Shown here piece after piece: positions 35,884 through 45,041 of a DNA stretch of 64,000 bases. The first letter of the stretch is position 1. Each line of letters opens with the position of its first letter. A program made the translations under genes and the position numbers. The notes beneath the pieces are model-generated. The model saw only the letters and a program-made list of their open reading frames with translations, was not told the DNA's origin and made no database searches. Source of the DNA: Deltaproteobacteria bacterium IMCC39524 (lineage in GTDB: Bacteria; Desulfobacterota; Desulfuromonadia; Desulfuromonadales; BM103). The DNA is taken from NCBI GenBank assembly GCA_029667085.1, contig JARUHJ010000001.1, positions 372,001 to 436,000 of the forward strand, given 5' to 3'.

Positions 35884-37374
35884 ATGGAAAAAATTCATCA
35901 ACCGATAGCTCAGCCGGAAGCGGCGGAGAATTATGATGAAAAACGGCAGCTGCGCCTGATCAACGAGATCATGGAATTGCTGGTGACTCATCATGGCGGC
36001 AGCCTGAGCGAACAGGTTCTCGATGACTCGATTGATGCTTTACAAAAAGCTATTCAATTGGCACAGGACGCGCATTGTAAACAGGTCCGTAAATCGGGAG
36101 AACCGTATTTCTTCCATCCCTTGCGGGTTGCGCACCTGGCCGCCAGGCACTGGATGGATTTTGCCTCGGTCATTGCTGCTCTTTTGCATGATGTTGTGGA
36201 AGATACGCCCACAACGCTTGAAAATGTCAGTGAAATGTTTGGCATGGAGATAGGGCTACTGGTCGATGGCCTGACCAAGGTAGACGACGATCTTCTCAGT
36301 CGCAGTGCTTTAAAAGCTCAGACTTACCGCAAGCAGGTCCTGCTTGCCGTCAGGGATGTTCGGGTCCTCTGTCTGAAGTTCTGGGACCGCATTGACAACC
36401 TGCAGACCATTCAGGCCTTAAATCCGGAAAAGCAACGCTTGATCGCAGAAGAGAGCCGGATGATCTACGTTCCTTTGGCCAGGCACCTTGGTATGGGACG
36501 TGTTGCTACAGAGCTTGATGCCCTGTCGCTGAGAATTCTCTATCCAACCCGAGCCGAACGTTATGATTCCCACGTTCACGAAATGCGTAAACTTCATGAG
36601 CCCAATTTTGGCCGTATTCGTTCCGAAATTCACAATGTCCTGGAGCATCACAAAATCGATGCCCTGCTTAAGGATCGTTGGAGACATTTCTCCATCGCCG
36701 CAGCCAGAACGACCGGACGAGGCTTGCCGGCTCTCTATACTCTGGATATCCTTGTGGATCGATTCCTGGATGCCTACCACACTCTCGGTTTGCTGCACCG
36801 TCTCTATCCCCCGATTCCCGGCAAACTGCGTGATCACCTGAATATGCCGTCACAGTATGGATACCAGGCCTTAAAGACCAGTGTCCAGGCTGGTGAACTC
36901 CGTCTTCGGGTGGAAATCACCACGCGCAAACTTGCGCGTTTTAATGATTCGGGTGTTTTAGCTCCCGGCTTTGAATTCCGTAGCTCAAGCTTTGAAGACC
37001 TGATGCAATCTCTGATCGAGGGCGAGTCCGCTTTTGATATGGATAGCCTGCGTCTGGCATCTGCGTCAATACAGGTTTATACTCCTTTGGGTGAGGTCCG
37101 TTCGCTCCCTGAGGGTAGCAGTGCTCTGGACTTTGCCTTCGATATTCATGAGCAACTTGGTTTGCACGCTGTACGCGTGCGAATTAATGGTAAGACCCGC
37201 CAGCTCAAGGCCCGTTTGATGGATGGAGACCAGATAGATGTCGAAACCTCTGATCGACCGACTGTGTTGCCGAAGTGGTTGGAGTGGGCAGTTACGCCGC
37301 GTGCTCGCAACAGTATTCGTCGTTATCTGCGTTCAAAGGTTAAGCAGCCGCTTAGTGGCAAGGATAAGTCGTAA
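35884..37374 (+). CDS. RelA/SpoT homologue with intact HD and degenerate synthetase region
   Basis: 496 residues. The N-terminal HD (ppGpp hydrolase) region keeps the metal and substrate residues: VRKSGEPYFFHPLRVAH (H78), LLHDVVEDT (H102-D103, E106-D107) and KFWDRIDN (D168, N172). The synthetase region (about 275-365) is recognisable by YHTLGLLHRLYPPIPGKLRDHLNMPSQYGYQALKTSV. However, the expected D in the FD-x-x-A-x-R motif is replaced, and the MH-x-x-AE segment after VEI is lost. A TGS domain follows (VYTPLGEVRSLPEGSSALDFAFDIHEQLG, about 396-455). There is no C-terminal ACT. Likely a hydrolase-only or regulatory RSH protein, shorter than the roughly 720-residue long form. Confidence 0.85.
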   Translation: MEKIHQPIAQPEAAENYDEKRQLRLINEIMELLVTHHGGSLSEQVLDDSIDALQKAIQLAQDAHCKQVRKSGEPYFFHPLRVAHLAARHWMDFASVIAALLHDVVEDTPTTLENVSEMFGMEIGLLVDGLTKVDDDLLSRSALKAQTYRKQVLLAVRDVRVLCLKFWDRIDNLQTIQALNPEKQRLIAEESRMIYVPLARHLGMGRVATELDALSLRILYPTRAERYDSHVHEMRKLHEPNFGRIRSEIHNVLEHHKIDALLKDRWRHFSIAAARTTGRGLPALYTLDILVDRFLDAYHTLGLLHRLYPPIPGKLRDHLNMPSQYGYQALKTSVQAGELRLRVEITTRKLARFNDSGVLAPGFEFRSSSFEDLMQSLIEGESAFDMDSLRLASASIQVYTPLGEVRSLPEGSSALDFAFDIHEQLGLHAVRVRINGKTRQLKARLMDGDQIDVETSDRPTVLPKWLEWAVTPRARNSIRRYLRSKVKQPLSGKDKS

Positions 37375-38449
37375 GCCCTTTCTCAACGGCCTCTCTTTTG
37401 TGCTTGTTGCGCTGCTTCTGATGCCAGCCGAGGTGGTGTTTGCCAGCGAAGCAAATGTTTTTGTCTATCATCGTTTCAACGATTCCCGCTATCCCTCTAC
37501 CAATATCACGACAGAAGCTTTTAAAGACCATCTTGAGACTCTCAAGGTCGAACACTTTACTGTTCTGACCCTTGGTGAGGTTGTCGATCGCATGAGGGCA
37601 GGTGAGAGCCTGCCACAGCGGTGTGCTGTGATTTCAGTGGATGATGGCTATCTTTCCTTTCTGACGGATGGTTGGCCTCTGCTGAAGCAATATGGTTATC
37701 CTGCAACTCTATTTGTCAGTACCGATACTGTCGGTGGCTCTGATTTCATGGATTGGCAGGACCTTCTTATGCTACAGAAAGAAGGTGTTGAAATGGGTAA
37801 TCACTCCGCCAGTCATGCTTACCTGCTGGACCGTATCCCTTCAGAAAAAGAAAGTGAATGGCGAAACAGGGTCGCTGAGGACCTGAGGCGCTCCCAGGGA
37901 TTGTTTAAAAAGCATCTCAGTACATCTCCACGACTCTTTGCTTATCCCTATGGTGAATTCTCTCTAGAGCTGACAAACTTGATCCGTGAGGCTGGTTTCG
38001 TCGCGGCCTTTGGCCAGCAATCCGGTGTCATTACTGACGGACAAGATTTGCATACTTTGCCAAGATTCCCGGTTGGTGGTGCCTATTCTGCTGTAAGTGA
38101 GTTTCGTAGTCGTCTTTTTATGAAGAGCTTGCCTGTTCAGTTGGAAGCCCATCAAGACACTGTAATCAATAAAGAAAATCCGCCCACTTTAAAGTTTTAC
38201 CTGAACAATAAAATTGTCGATGAAAGAACATTGAAGTGCTTTGTTCAAGGGGGGGCAGGGTGTTTGTTGGAGAAGGAGATGGGAGAGGACAGAGCTTACT
38301 CAGTAAAGGCGCTGCAACCCTTGGTTGGGCGCCGTAGCAAGTACACGGTTACGGCTTCTGATACATCTGGTCAGGTGTGGTACTGGTACAGTCAATTATG
38401 GGTTTTACCGAGAAGCCGGGGCGTGACCGATCAACCTGTTCCTCGTTGA
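37355..38449 (+). CDS. polysaccharide deacetylase (NodB domain), exported
   Basis: 364 residues if started at the GTG at 37355, which gives a proper signal peptide (RISRK, then LNGLSFVLVALLLM, cleavage after VFA) overlapping the end of the RSH gene by 20 bases. The NodB homology includes DDGY (D-D motif), NHSASH (metal His), and YPYGEFS. These are carbohydrate esterase family 4 features, so it probably deacetylates cell-wall or extracellular polysaccharide. The start is uncertain: no strong Shine-Dalgarno, and an ORF back to 37238 exists. Its 3-prime end overlaps the convergent Bax-like gene by 45 bases. Confidence 0.82.
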   Translation: MARISRKPFLNGLSFVLVALLLMPAEVVFASEANVFVYHRFNDSRYPSTNITTEAFKDHLETLKVEHFTVLTLGEVVDRMRAGESLPQRCAVISVDDGYLSFLTDGWPLLKQYGYPATLFVSTDTVGGSDFMDWQDLLMLQKEGVEMGNHSASHAYLLDRIPSEKESEWRNRVAEDLRRSQGLFKKHLSTSPRLFAYPYGEFSLELTNLIREAGFVAAFGQQSGVITDGQDLHTLPRFPVGGAYSAVSEFRSRLFMKSLPVQLEAHQDTVINKENPPTLKFYLNNKIVDERTLKCFVQGGAGCLLEKEMGEDRAYSVKALQPLVGRRSKYTVTASDTSGQVWYWYSQLWVLPRSRGVTDQPVPR

Positions 38450-39406
38450 AAAAAGTCCGCTGCCGGTTGTGCCGATATTCGTACTAAGCTCTTTTCCCGG
38501 TTGACGCAATTTGGCCAGGTTGACCTGCTCCAGGTTGTTCTGACGGATCATGGCCGTAATCTCTTCAATGTACTCTTCCCCACGCTGAGAATAATTGATC
38601 AGCCCTTTGGATAGCGCTGCGCCAGTTACCGGCTTCTTCTTCTGCCGTAATTCAGCTCTGATCCTACGGAGCTTTCGGTAGGCGCCGTTACGATTGAGAT
38701 TGTTCATGTAGCTGCGAATCGATTGGTAAATGCTGGCAAATACTCGTACTTCGTAAGTTTCACCCTCAGGGCGTCCGGCGGGAACGAGCCCTGTGCCTGG
38801 TTTGAAAGTCCATTCTCCAAAGAGGTTGTTTCCCATCTGTGCAAATCTGGACGTTCCCCAGGCCGATTCGTTGGCGGCCTGAGCCAGAACCAGGGCAGGG
38901 GGGATCGTGTCCACCCTCTCTAGGAGTTGCCTGCGGGCACGATGGTCAGTCAGAGGCCGCCCACGAAGCCCGTAACGTTTGGCTATAGTTTGAATACGTT
39001 CACGGTCGCCGACCTCTTTGGCCCTGGCTTTGTGCCTGTCAAGTATTTGCTGAATTTCCTGGCGTTCATGCCTGATCTCCTGGTTTGCAAGAAGAACCAT
39101 CGGCAAGAGGGCCATGAAAAAGGTTTTTTTCTTGGCCCTTGTATTGACCGAGCTGTTGATGTCGTCCGGGATTTGCTCGAGGATAAGGGGTGGGATGTCA
39201 TTGTCAAGGGACATCCATGCGTAGTCCAGAGTCTGAAAAAACGCACGTAACCCTGCGGTTGTCTCTGGCTTTATGACTGGGGCTGTCTTGGCGGTAATCC
39301 GTTGTGCCGCAAGGGCCTCTCCGTGAGGGCTGCCGGTGAGTGAGAGCAGCAGACATGTGGCGAGCAGCCAGGAGAAGCGTGGTATGATTGTCGGTACGGT
39401 AGGCAT
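38405..39406 (-). CDS. Bax-like glucosaminidase, exported
   Basis: 333 residues with an N-terminal signal peptide ([22 protein letters not shown]). The glucosaminidase domain is shown by [31 protein letters not shown], with the catalytic Glu in NESAWG (about residue 190), [26 protein letters not shown] and [14 protein letters not shown]. This matches E. coli Bax-type and peptidoglycan hexosaminidase proteins. It is convergent with the deacetylase and shares 45 bases of 3-prime coding sequence with it. Confidence 0.88.
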   Translation of the reverse strand: MPTVPTIIPRFSWLLATCLLLSLTGSPHGEALAAQRITAKTAPVIKPETTAGLRAFFQTLDYAWMSLDNDIPPLILEQIPDDINSSVNTRAKKKTFFMALLPMVLLANQEIRHERQEIQQILDRHKARAKEVGDRERIQTIAKRYGLRGRPLTDHRARRQLLERVDTIPPALVLAQAANESAWGTSRFAQMGNNLFGEWTFKPGTGLVPAGRPEGETYEVRVFASIYQSIRSYMNNLNRNGAYRKLRRIRAELRQKKKPVTGAALSKGLINYSQRGEEYIEEITAMIRQNNLEQVNLAKLRQPGKELSTNIGTTGSGLFSTRNRLIGHAPASR

Positions 39407-39511
39407 CTGCTATCCAGGGTTACAGTTTCTGTTGCCAGCCTTAAGCCAAGCTGGCGCGGATTATATCACGCTTTTTTTCAGACCGACAAGTTCTCTTCAG
39501 GAGGTGGCACA

Positions 39512-39931
39512 ATGAAATCATATCGGAAAGAGCTCTGGTTTGAGGTTGAGACCCGCAGAGGATTTGTCAATATCACCCCACAGGTCAACGCTTGCCTCCT
39601 TGAGAGTGGTATACAGGAGGGTCTTGTCCTTTGCAACGCCATGCACATTACGGCTTCGGTTTTTATTAATGACGATGAAAGAGGACTTCATCATGATTTT
39701 GAGCGCTGGCTTGAACAGCTTGCGCCTCACGAACCGCTGAGTCTTTATGAACATAACAGAACGGGTGAGGATAACGGCGATGGACATTTAAAGCGTACAA
39801 TCATGGGTCGTGAGGTGGTTGTTGCTGTTACGGCAGGTCAGTTAGACTTCGGACCCTGGGAGCAAATCTTTTACGGGGAGTTTGATGGTCTCAGGCGAAA
39901 GCGTGTCCTGGTGAAAATTATTGGTGAATAG
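39512..39931 (+). CDS. YjbQ-family protein (UPF0047)
   Basis: 139 residues. Diagnostic segments: [69 protein letters not shown] and [16 protein letters not shown]. Three conserved acid/His positions form the putative metal site. The family has been linked to thiamine phosphate synthase activity by suppression; the physiological role is unclear. Shine-Dalgarno AGGAGG. Divergent from the glucosaminidase. Confidence 0.93.
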   Translation: MKSYRKELWFEVETRRGFVNITPQVNACLLESGIQEGLVLCNAMHITASVFINDDERGLHHDFERWLEQLAPHEPLSLYEHNRTGEDNGDGHLKRTIMGREVVVAVTAGQLDFGPWEQIFYGEFDGLRRKRVLVKIIGE

Positions 39932-39982
39932 AGCATGACTCATGAATATTTTACAAACTCTCCAGAACGCCGTTTTATCTGC

Positions 39983-40028
39983 TTGTATTTATTCTGGCCT
40001 TGCCTATAATTAAAGGTACTTAGTACCT
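39983..40028 (+). promoter_or_regulatory. promoter plus operator-like palindrome for the small membrane protein gene
   Basis: TTGTAT (39983-39988), 16-base spacer and TATAAT (40005-40010), then a perfect 15-base palindrome AGGTACT-T-AGTACCT (40014-40028) over the expected transcription start. The layout suggests repression by a dimeric regulator bound to the start site. The -35 matches the consensus only in its first three bases. Confidence 0.5.
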
Positions 40029-40051
40029 ACTGAACAATGGAGGGCAGGGCC

Positions 40052-40390
40052 ATGAATGCATCCATAGTTTTCGGATTATTCGCGCTTTATGTCGCATCCA
40101 TCTCTCTTTACCTGGTTCTCGCTGGCCGGCAAGATTCTTTGCTGGAAATGCTCCGGCGTTTCTGGGGCCGCACGCTTGGACATGCCTTTTATTTTATTGC
40201 CAATGTCGGCCTGCCCCTCGTTCTTTGCGTTGTTTGCCTTGGGTGGGGTGTGCGGCAGTACGATCCTACTCTTGTCTCTTATGATGTTCACAGCTCCCTG
40301 CAGTTGAACGTTGAGTCATACCGCGATTTGAGGTCGCTTCAGCAGTCTGAACAAATTCCAGAAGCGATTGATATCGTCTACGGCGCCTGA
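40052..40390 (+). CDS. small membrane protein
   Basis: 112 residues from the ATG at 40052; an ATG at 40037 lies within the Shine-Dalgarno region GGAGG. Two transmembrane helices (SIVFGLFALYVASISLYLVLAG, and FYFIANVGLPLVLCVVCLGWG) flank a short charged loop, then comes a soluble C-terminal tail (about 68-112). No family recognised. Preceded by a promoter and palindrome. Confidence 0.7.
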   Translation: MNASIVFGLFALYVASISLYLVLAGRQDSLLEMLRRFWGRTLGHAFYFIANVGLPLVLCVVCLGWGVRQYDPTLVSYDVHSSLQLNVESYRDLRSLQQSEQIPEAIDIVYGA

Positions 40391-40541
40391 TCTTTCTTCT
40401 CCTTAGTCTTAACAATCTCCAGTAGTGTTACTATCTTCCTTCCGGACTTTAAAATTGTCATGGAGGTTATTTTATGACAGAGCAGGGCACCTAAAAGGGT
40501 TCCTGTTTTATTTTTGGATGATTATGTTGGTGAAGGCTTGA

Positions 40542-40934
40542 CTAAGAGCGATGGATGGTAACGGATCCCCGCTTGATTTGACTCTGTAGCCAGAGGCTCA
40601 ATCCCTTTCTCCAAAGATCACGTGTTGATGGAACCAGAAAGCTGAAGCCAAGTGCATCGGTGAAAAAGCCGGGCGTCAGCAAGAGCAATCCGCCTACCAG
40701 TATTAAGGCTCCGTCAATAAGGGTTGTCGCTGGCATCTGTCCACGCGAGGTCTCTTCCTGTATTTTCCTCAGGATTTCGACACCCTGGCTTCGTGCCAAC
40801 CAGGCCCCGGCTACACCTGTCATCATGATGAGCCCTATCGTGGGTGCCAGCCCCATAACCCGTCCGGCTTCAATCAGGATGTAGAGTTCCATAACTGGTA
40901 CAAAAACAAAGAATATCAATAGCTTTATAAACAC
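40542..40934 (-). CDS. fxsA: FxsA family membrane protein
   Basis: 130 residues. Matches the FxsA family: an N-terminal helix (LLIFFVFVPVMELYILIEAG), GLAPTIGLIMMTGVAGAWLARSQG, and TLIDGALILVGGLLLLTPGFFTDALGF. FxsA overexpression suppresses phage T7 exclusion in E. coli; its normal role is unknown. The region upstream carries the DnaA-box-like cluster. Confidence 0.9.
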   Translation of the reverse strand: MFIKLLIFFVFVPVMELYILIEAGRVMGLAPTIGLIMMTGVAGAWLARSQGVEILRKIQEETSRGQMPATTLIDGALILVGGLLLLTPGFFTDALGFSFLVPSTRDLWRKGLSLWLQSQIKRGSVTIHRS

Positions 40935-41098
40935 GCTTCCTCGCTTAATAGGTATTTTTTAATGAGAGCGGTTCCGATAATCACCATATCTCTCTCTTTA
41001 AATAAACATTTGGTAAGTTGCTGTTTTTAAAGGACAAATAAACTGCTCAAAAATTAGGCAGAAGGTATAAGTTGTTATTATGTCGTTTGGGGGTTTGC

Positions 41099-41145
41099 TT
41101 ATTCACATGGTTATCAACGACTTGTCCACATGATTTGTGGACAAG
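41099..41145. promoter_or_regulatory. cluster of DnaA-box-like sequences in an AT-rich intergenic region
   Basis: Four 9-mers at near-helical spacing in the 311-base gene-less gap 40935-41245: TTATTCACA (41099-41107, exact match to the TTATNCACA consensus), TTATCAACG (41111-41119, weaker), TTGTCCACA (41122-41130, one difference from consensus) and TGTGGACAA (41136-41144, its exact inverse). The last two are part of a perfect inverted repeat CTTGTCCACA-tgatt-TGTGGACAAG. AT-rich tracts flank them (about 41010-41070 and 41170-41215). Spacing of starts is 12, 11 and 14 bases. Could be an origin, a DnaA-titration or a DnaA-regulated site. Confidence 0.6.
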
Positions 41146-41245
41146 ATTGATAGGTGCCCGAAACACAGTGATTTTTTCATTTTTTACCATTTTTTTTAAG
41201 AAAGTTCTTGACAGTCGTTATGGTTTTGAATGCTGTTTTGTGCGA

Positions 41246-41935
41246 TCAGTTGTTGTCGACCTTGTCGATGATTTTTTTGGTTGTTTTGCGAAGCGCGGAC
41301 TCGGCGTCAAGTCCCGCACTTTGCGCCAGTCTGACAAGCTCGAATAAAGTTTGCCCCAAGGTCTCTTCACTTAATAGTAAATCCTCTTGTGCGCTTTCTG
41401 CGTAATCTGGCTGGACCAGGCTTTTCAGCATTTTGGGTATCTCTTCTGCTCTCTTGTTACGCTTCATTCTGCTTACAAGTTTTTGAGCTTTTTGCAGTGC
41501 GGGCAGCTTGCTTGGCAGGTGATCGGCCAGGCAGCTCTTGTTGTTGGTTTTCTCAGAGTTTTTTATCTTGTCCCATTGCTGGTCAAGTTCGTTCTCTGGG
41601 GTAGAGGTGCCTTCGCGGTCAAAAACATGCGGGTGGCGTCGAACCAGCTTGTCTCCGATGCCGGCTGCAACGTCATAGAAGTTAAACAGCTCCTGTTCTT
41701 CATAGATCTGAGTCAGAAATACGACCTGCAGGAGCAAATCGCCCAACTCATCAAGAATAATCTCCGGGTTCCCTCCTTCGATTGCGTCGATGAGCTCGCA
41801 GGCCTCTTCAAGAATGTAAGGTGTGAGGCTGTCAGAGGTCTGTTCGATATCCCAGGGGCAGCCATTTGGGGCTCTTAGTGCCCTCATGATCTGCAATAAA
41901 GATTCGAGCTTTTGTGGTGTGTTTTTATGTGTCAT
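41246..41935 (-). CDS. mazG: nucleoside triphosphate pyrophosphohydrolase MazG
   Basis: 229 residues. MazG domain: PNGCPWDIEQTSDSL, LEEACELIDAIE (EExxE) and LDELGDLLLQVVF (ExxD), the four metal-binding acids. The C-terminal half is more divergent than the twin-domain E. coli enzyme but has RHPHVFDREG and LRKTTKKIIDKV. It removes aberrant or surplus NTPs; in E. coli MazG also affects ppGpp. The CDS ends at the edge of the DnaA-box region. Confidence 0.93.
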   Translation of the reverse strand: MTHKNTPQKLESLLQIMRALRAPNGCPWDIEQTSDSLTPYILEEACELIDAIEGGNPEIILDELGDLLLQVVFLTQIYEEQELFNFYDVAAGIGDKLVRRHPHVFDREGTSTPENELDQQWDKIKNSEKTNNKSCLADHLPSKLPALQKAQKLVSRMKRNKRAEEIPKMLKSLVQPDYAESAQEDLLLSEETLGQTLFELVRLAQSAGLDAESALRKTTKKIIDKVDNN

Positions 41936-42085
41936 CTTTGATCTTTTCCCATACAGTGGTGACCCGTTCTACCGCAGCCTTGTCAGGATTGCAAGAGCCC
42001 CTTAATGTCGGGTACTAAAGTCTTGCAAATTTATCTTTAATACGTTAATAGAAGGGACTTAATTTCGGCTACAGGTGAAAACTTC

Positions 42086-42113
42086 TTGACTGTTTCATGG
42101 AGGTTCCTATACT
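42086..42113 (+). promoter_or_regulatory. sigma-70-type promoter of the yceD-rpmF-plsX-fab operon
   Basis: TTGACT (42086-42091), 16-base spacer and TATACT (42108-42113): five of six consensus bases in each box. It lies 36 bases before the GTG start of the yceD-like gene. Confidence 0.6.
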
Positions 42114-42148
42114 GGCGACTTGCTCAAAATCCCATGAGGTAGATTGTC

Positions 42149-42685
42149 GTGCTGATACAGATCGACAAACTTAAAAGAAGACCGCGCCAGATAGCGCTTG
42201 AGAAACAGGCTTCAAGCTTTCCGGTCCTCGCTGAAATGGTCGTTGCGCAAAGCGTGACTTTCGATGAGCCAATATCAGGTTCTCTTGAGGCGTTATGGGT
42301 CGATGACTTTATTAAAGTCAGTGGGCGTTTGGCGACTCTGGTGAGTACTCCCTGTTGCCGTTGCCTGGCACCAGTCAGCACACGACTTGATGTGCCGATC
42401 TTGCTTACATACGTGTGTGAAGAAGAAGGTGAGACGACGCATGATGAAGAGCTGGAACTACATGCCGATGAGATGGGCTTGATTCATTTTTCTGGCCCTG
42501 AGCTTGATTTATTGCCGGATGTAGAGCAGGAGATCGTAATGTCTTTGCCACAGCATCCGTTATGTAAGGCCTCTTGCCTTGGACTTTGTCACTCCTGTGG
42601 ATGCAACCTGAACCAAGGCAGTTGTAACTGTGAAGCGCCGATACTTCATCCAGGCCTTGCGGCCCTGAAGAACTTTAAAATTTAA
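42149..42685 (+). CDS. YceD-like DUF177 protein
   Basis: 178 residues starting with GTG (LIQIDKLKRRP) with a GAGGTAG Shine-Dalgarno. A DUF177 domain with CCRCLAPVSTRLD (CxxC pair), acidic centre (EEEGETTHDEELELHADEM), and a C-terminal Cys-rich segment PLCKASCLGLCHSCGCNLNQGSCNC. The YceD gene next to rpmF is a widely conserved pair; YceD has been linked to 23S rRNA processing/50S assembly. Confidence 0.9.
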   Translation: MLIQIDKLKRRPRQIALEKQASSFPVLAEMVVAQSVTFDEPISGSLEALWVDDFIKVSGRLATLVSTPCCRCLAPVSTRLDVPILLTYVCEEEGETTHDEELELHADEMGLIHFSGPELDLLPDVEQEIVMSLPQHPLCKASCLGLCHSCGCNLNQGSCNCEAPILHPGLAALKNFKI

Positions 42686-42767
42686 ATCTAGTCAGCAACA
42701 CAGGGTGAAACCCTGAAATACATATAAAGGCCGGCTTTGCCGGTACTCTTAAGGAGACACACAGACA

Positions 42768-42947
42768 ATGGCAGTACCAAAGAAAAAAACCTCGAAATCC
42801 AAGCGCGATATGCGCCGCTCCCATGATGCTTTGAAAACCCCCGGTATTTCCCTTTGCCCACAATGTCAGGAGCCAAAGCAGTCTCATCGTGCTTGCCCTT
42901 CATGCGGCAGTTATAAGGGTAAGGATGTCCTTGGCGTAGAAGAATAA
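42768..42947 (+). CDS. rpmF: 50S ribosomal protein L32
   Basis: 59 residues ([20 protein letters not shown] at the start). The zinc-binding pairs CPQC and CPSC are kept (about residues 30-33 and 43-46), so it is the zinc (C+) form. Shine-Dalgarno AAGGAG lies upstream. It lies between yceD and plsX in the classic arrangement. Confidence 0.97.
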   Translation: MAVPKKKTSKSKRDMRRSHDALKTPGISLCPQCQEPKQSHRACPSCGSYKGKDVLGVEE

Positions 42948-42959
42948 GGGGCCTTTCTT

Positions 42960-43973
42960 TTGAATAATCGCCCCGTAGTCGCTGTCGACGCCATGGGAGG
43001 GGATAATTCTCCCTGTCATGAGGTTGAGGGTGCCGTCAAGGCTGCCAGGAGATGGCAGATTCCTGTTGTTCTTGTTGGTCAATCCGAGATTGTTGCAGAG
43101 GAGCTGGCCAAGCACGACACTCAGGGTCTGGACATCCGTATTGAACATGCGAGCGAAGTTGTTGGCATGCAAGATTCGGCATCTGATGCTGTCCGCAAAA
43201 AAAAGGACTCGTCGATTCGGGTCTCTTTCAACATGGTTAAAGAAGGTCGTGCCAACGCTGTTGTCAGTACCGGCAATTCCGGTGCGACCATGGCCGCCGG
43301 CATGTTTGTTCTCAAGCGTATTCCCGGTATTGATCGACCTGCGATTGCAACGCTTGTCCCTAATCTTGAGGACCAGACACTGGTTCTGGATGTTGGCGGC
43401 AATGTTGACTGTAAACCGCCGCATCTCGTACAGTTTGCCTTGATGGGTAGTGTTTACGTTGCTCAGATGCTGGACAAGGCCACGCCTCGTATCGGTCTTT
43501 TGTCGAATGGTTCAGAAGAGTCAAAAGGCAACGAGTTGACACGTGAGGCCAACCAGATCCTCAAGAGAACTTCGCTTAACTATGTTGGCTACAGCGAAGG
43601 CCGTGACATTTACAATGCTAATGTTGATGTTGTCGTTTGTGACGGTTTTGTAGGCAATGTTGTTTTGAAGGTTTCGGAAGGTCTTGCGGAGGCGATTGGT
43701 GCCATTCTGAGAGAAGAATTCAGCTCCAGGTTTTTGTCCAAACTGGGCTATCTTCTCGCGCGTCCGGCACTCAAGGCTTTTAAGAAAAAAGTCGATTATG
43801 CTGAATATGGTGGAGCTCCGTTACTGGGAGTACAGGGAACGGCAATGATTTGTCACGGCAGTTCCAATCCCCAGGCCATCATGAATGCCATTAAAATGGC
43901 CCATGACAGCGAGACACATCAGGTGATCAGCAAGATGAGTGAGCGTCTCGAAGAACTCCAGATCGAGAATTGA
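42960..43973 (+). CDS. plsX: phosphate acyltransferase PlsX
   Basis: 337 residues with a TTG start at 42960. The N-terminus [20 protein letters not shown] is diagnostic, and there is no ATG that would give it. Further motifs: [26 protein letters not shown], and [16 protein letters not shown]. It makes acyl-phosphate from acyl-ACP for phospholipid synthesis. A Shine-Dalgarno AAGGGG overlaps the rpmF stop, so translation is coupled. Confidence 0.97.
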   Translation: MNNRPVVAVDAMGGDNSPCHEVEGAVKAARRWQIPVVLVGQSEIVAEELAKHDTQGLDIRIEHASEVVGMQDSASDAVRKKKDSSIRVSFNMVKEGRANAVVSTGNSGATMAAGMFVLKRIPGIDRPAIATLVPNLEDQTLVLDVGGNVDCKPPHLVQFALMGSVYVAQMLDKATPRIGLLSNGSEESKGNELTREANQILKRTSLNYVGYSEGRDIYNANVDVVVCDGFVGNVVLKVSEGLAEAIGAILREEFSSRFLSKLGYLLARPALKAFKKKVDYAEYGGAPLLGVQGTAMICHGSSNPQAIMNAIKMAHDSETHQVISKMSERLEELQIEN

Positions 43974-44026
43974 TACTCTCATTGTTTGTGATTTACAGCT
44001 GATTCATTACTTTAAGGAGTAAAATT

Positions 44027-45007
44027 GTGATCAGAGCACGCATTACCGGTACCGGATCTTATGTCCCTGAAAAAGTTCTGACCAACCAGGACATCGAGAA
44101 ATTCCTCGACACGAACGATGAATGGATCAGGGCGCGTACGGGGATTAGCGAGCGTCACATTGCTGCCGATGGAGAACAAACTTCAGATTTAGCGACACGT
44201 GCCGCAGAGCGTGCCATGGAGATGGCCGGGGTCTCAGCAGAAGATCTCGACCTGATTGTTGTCGGTACTATTACCGGTGATTACCCATGGCCTGCAACGG
44301 CATGTATTGTTCAGGGCAATCTAGGGGCCAAGAATGCCGGAGCTTTTGATGTCTCTGCTGCTTGTAGCGGTTTTCTCTATGCTTTGTCCTGTGCCATAGA
44401 TCGTGTCGAAGCGGGACGCAGTAAGAAGGCGTTGGTTATTGGTGCCGAAGTACTGAGCCGCATTGTTAACTGGGAAGACCGGAACACCTGTATTCTTTTC
44501 GGTGATGCTGCAGGAGCAGTGATTGTTGAAGCTGGTGAAGGTGATCGCGGGATTCTTTCAACTCATCTGCACGCCGATGGAACCCAGCTTGAGCTTCTTT
44601 ATCAACCCGGCTTCGGCACCAAGTTTTTGCCGAGCGTGGAAGCTCTCAAGGAGAAAAACTACTTTTTACAAATGCAGGGCAACGAAGTTTTCAAGGTTGC
44701 CGTGCGTTCGATGTCAGAAGTTGCCAATATTGCTTTGCAAGCTAATGGCATGACAGCAGAGGATGTTGATCTTTTTATTCCCCACCAGGCGAATATCCGT
44801 ATCCTTAATGCGACAGCAAAGAAAATCGGCTTGAAGGATGAGCAGGTTTATATCAACGTGGACCGTTTCGGCAACACTTCCGGGGCAACGATCCCCCTGG
44901 CTTTGGATGAAGCGAACCGGGCCGGTCGTCTCAAAGAGGGCGATGTTGTTTTGCTTGATGCTTTTGGCGGCGGTTTTACCTGGGCGGCAACCTTGTTGCG
45001 CTGGTAA
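44027..45007 (+). CDS. fabH: beta-ketoacyl-ACP synthase III
   Basis: 326 residues, GTG start with AAGGAG Shine-Dalgarno. Catalytic residues are recognisable: Cys in DVSAACSGFLYAL, His in FIPHQANIRI and Asn in RFGNTSGATIP. The N-terminal ITGTGSYVPEKVLTN and WIRARTGISERH are typical. It condenses acetyl-CoA with malonyl-ACP. Confidence 0.97.
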   Translation: MIRARITGTGSYVPEKVLTNQDIEKFLDTNDEWIRARTGISERHIAADGEQTSDLATRAAERAMEMAGVSAEDLDLIVVGTITGDYPWPATACIVQGNLGAKNAGAFDVSAACSGFLYALSCAIDRVEAGRSKKALVIGAEVLSRIVNWEDRNTCILFGDAAGAVIVEAGEGDRGILSTHLHADGTQLELLYQPGFGTKFLPSVEALKEKNYFLQMQGNEVFKVAVRSMSEVANIALQANGMTAEDVDLFIPHQANIRILNATAKKIGLKDEQVYINVDRFGNTSGATIPLALDEANRAGRLKEGDVVLLDAFGGGFTWAATLLRW

Positions 45008-45041
45008 ATGAACATTACGAGAACTTAAGGTTTTTGACGAC

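Noticed and set aside
42900-43424. Long minus-strand frame inside plsX
   Set aside because: Antisense shadow of a clearly recognised gene; no Shine-Dalgarno or family.
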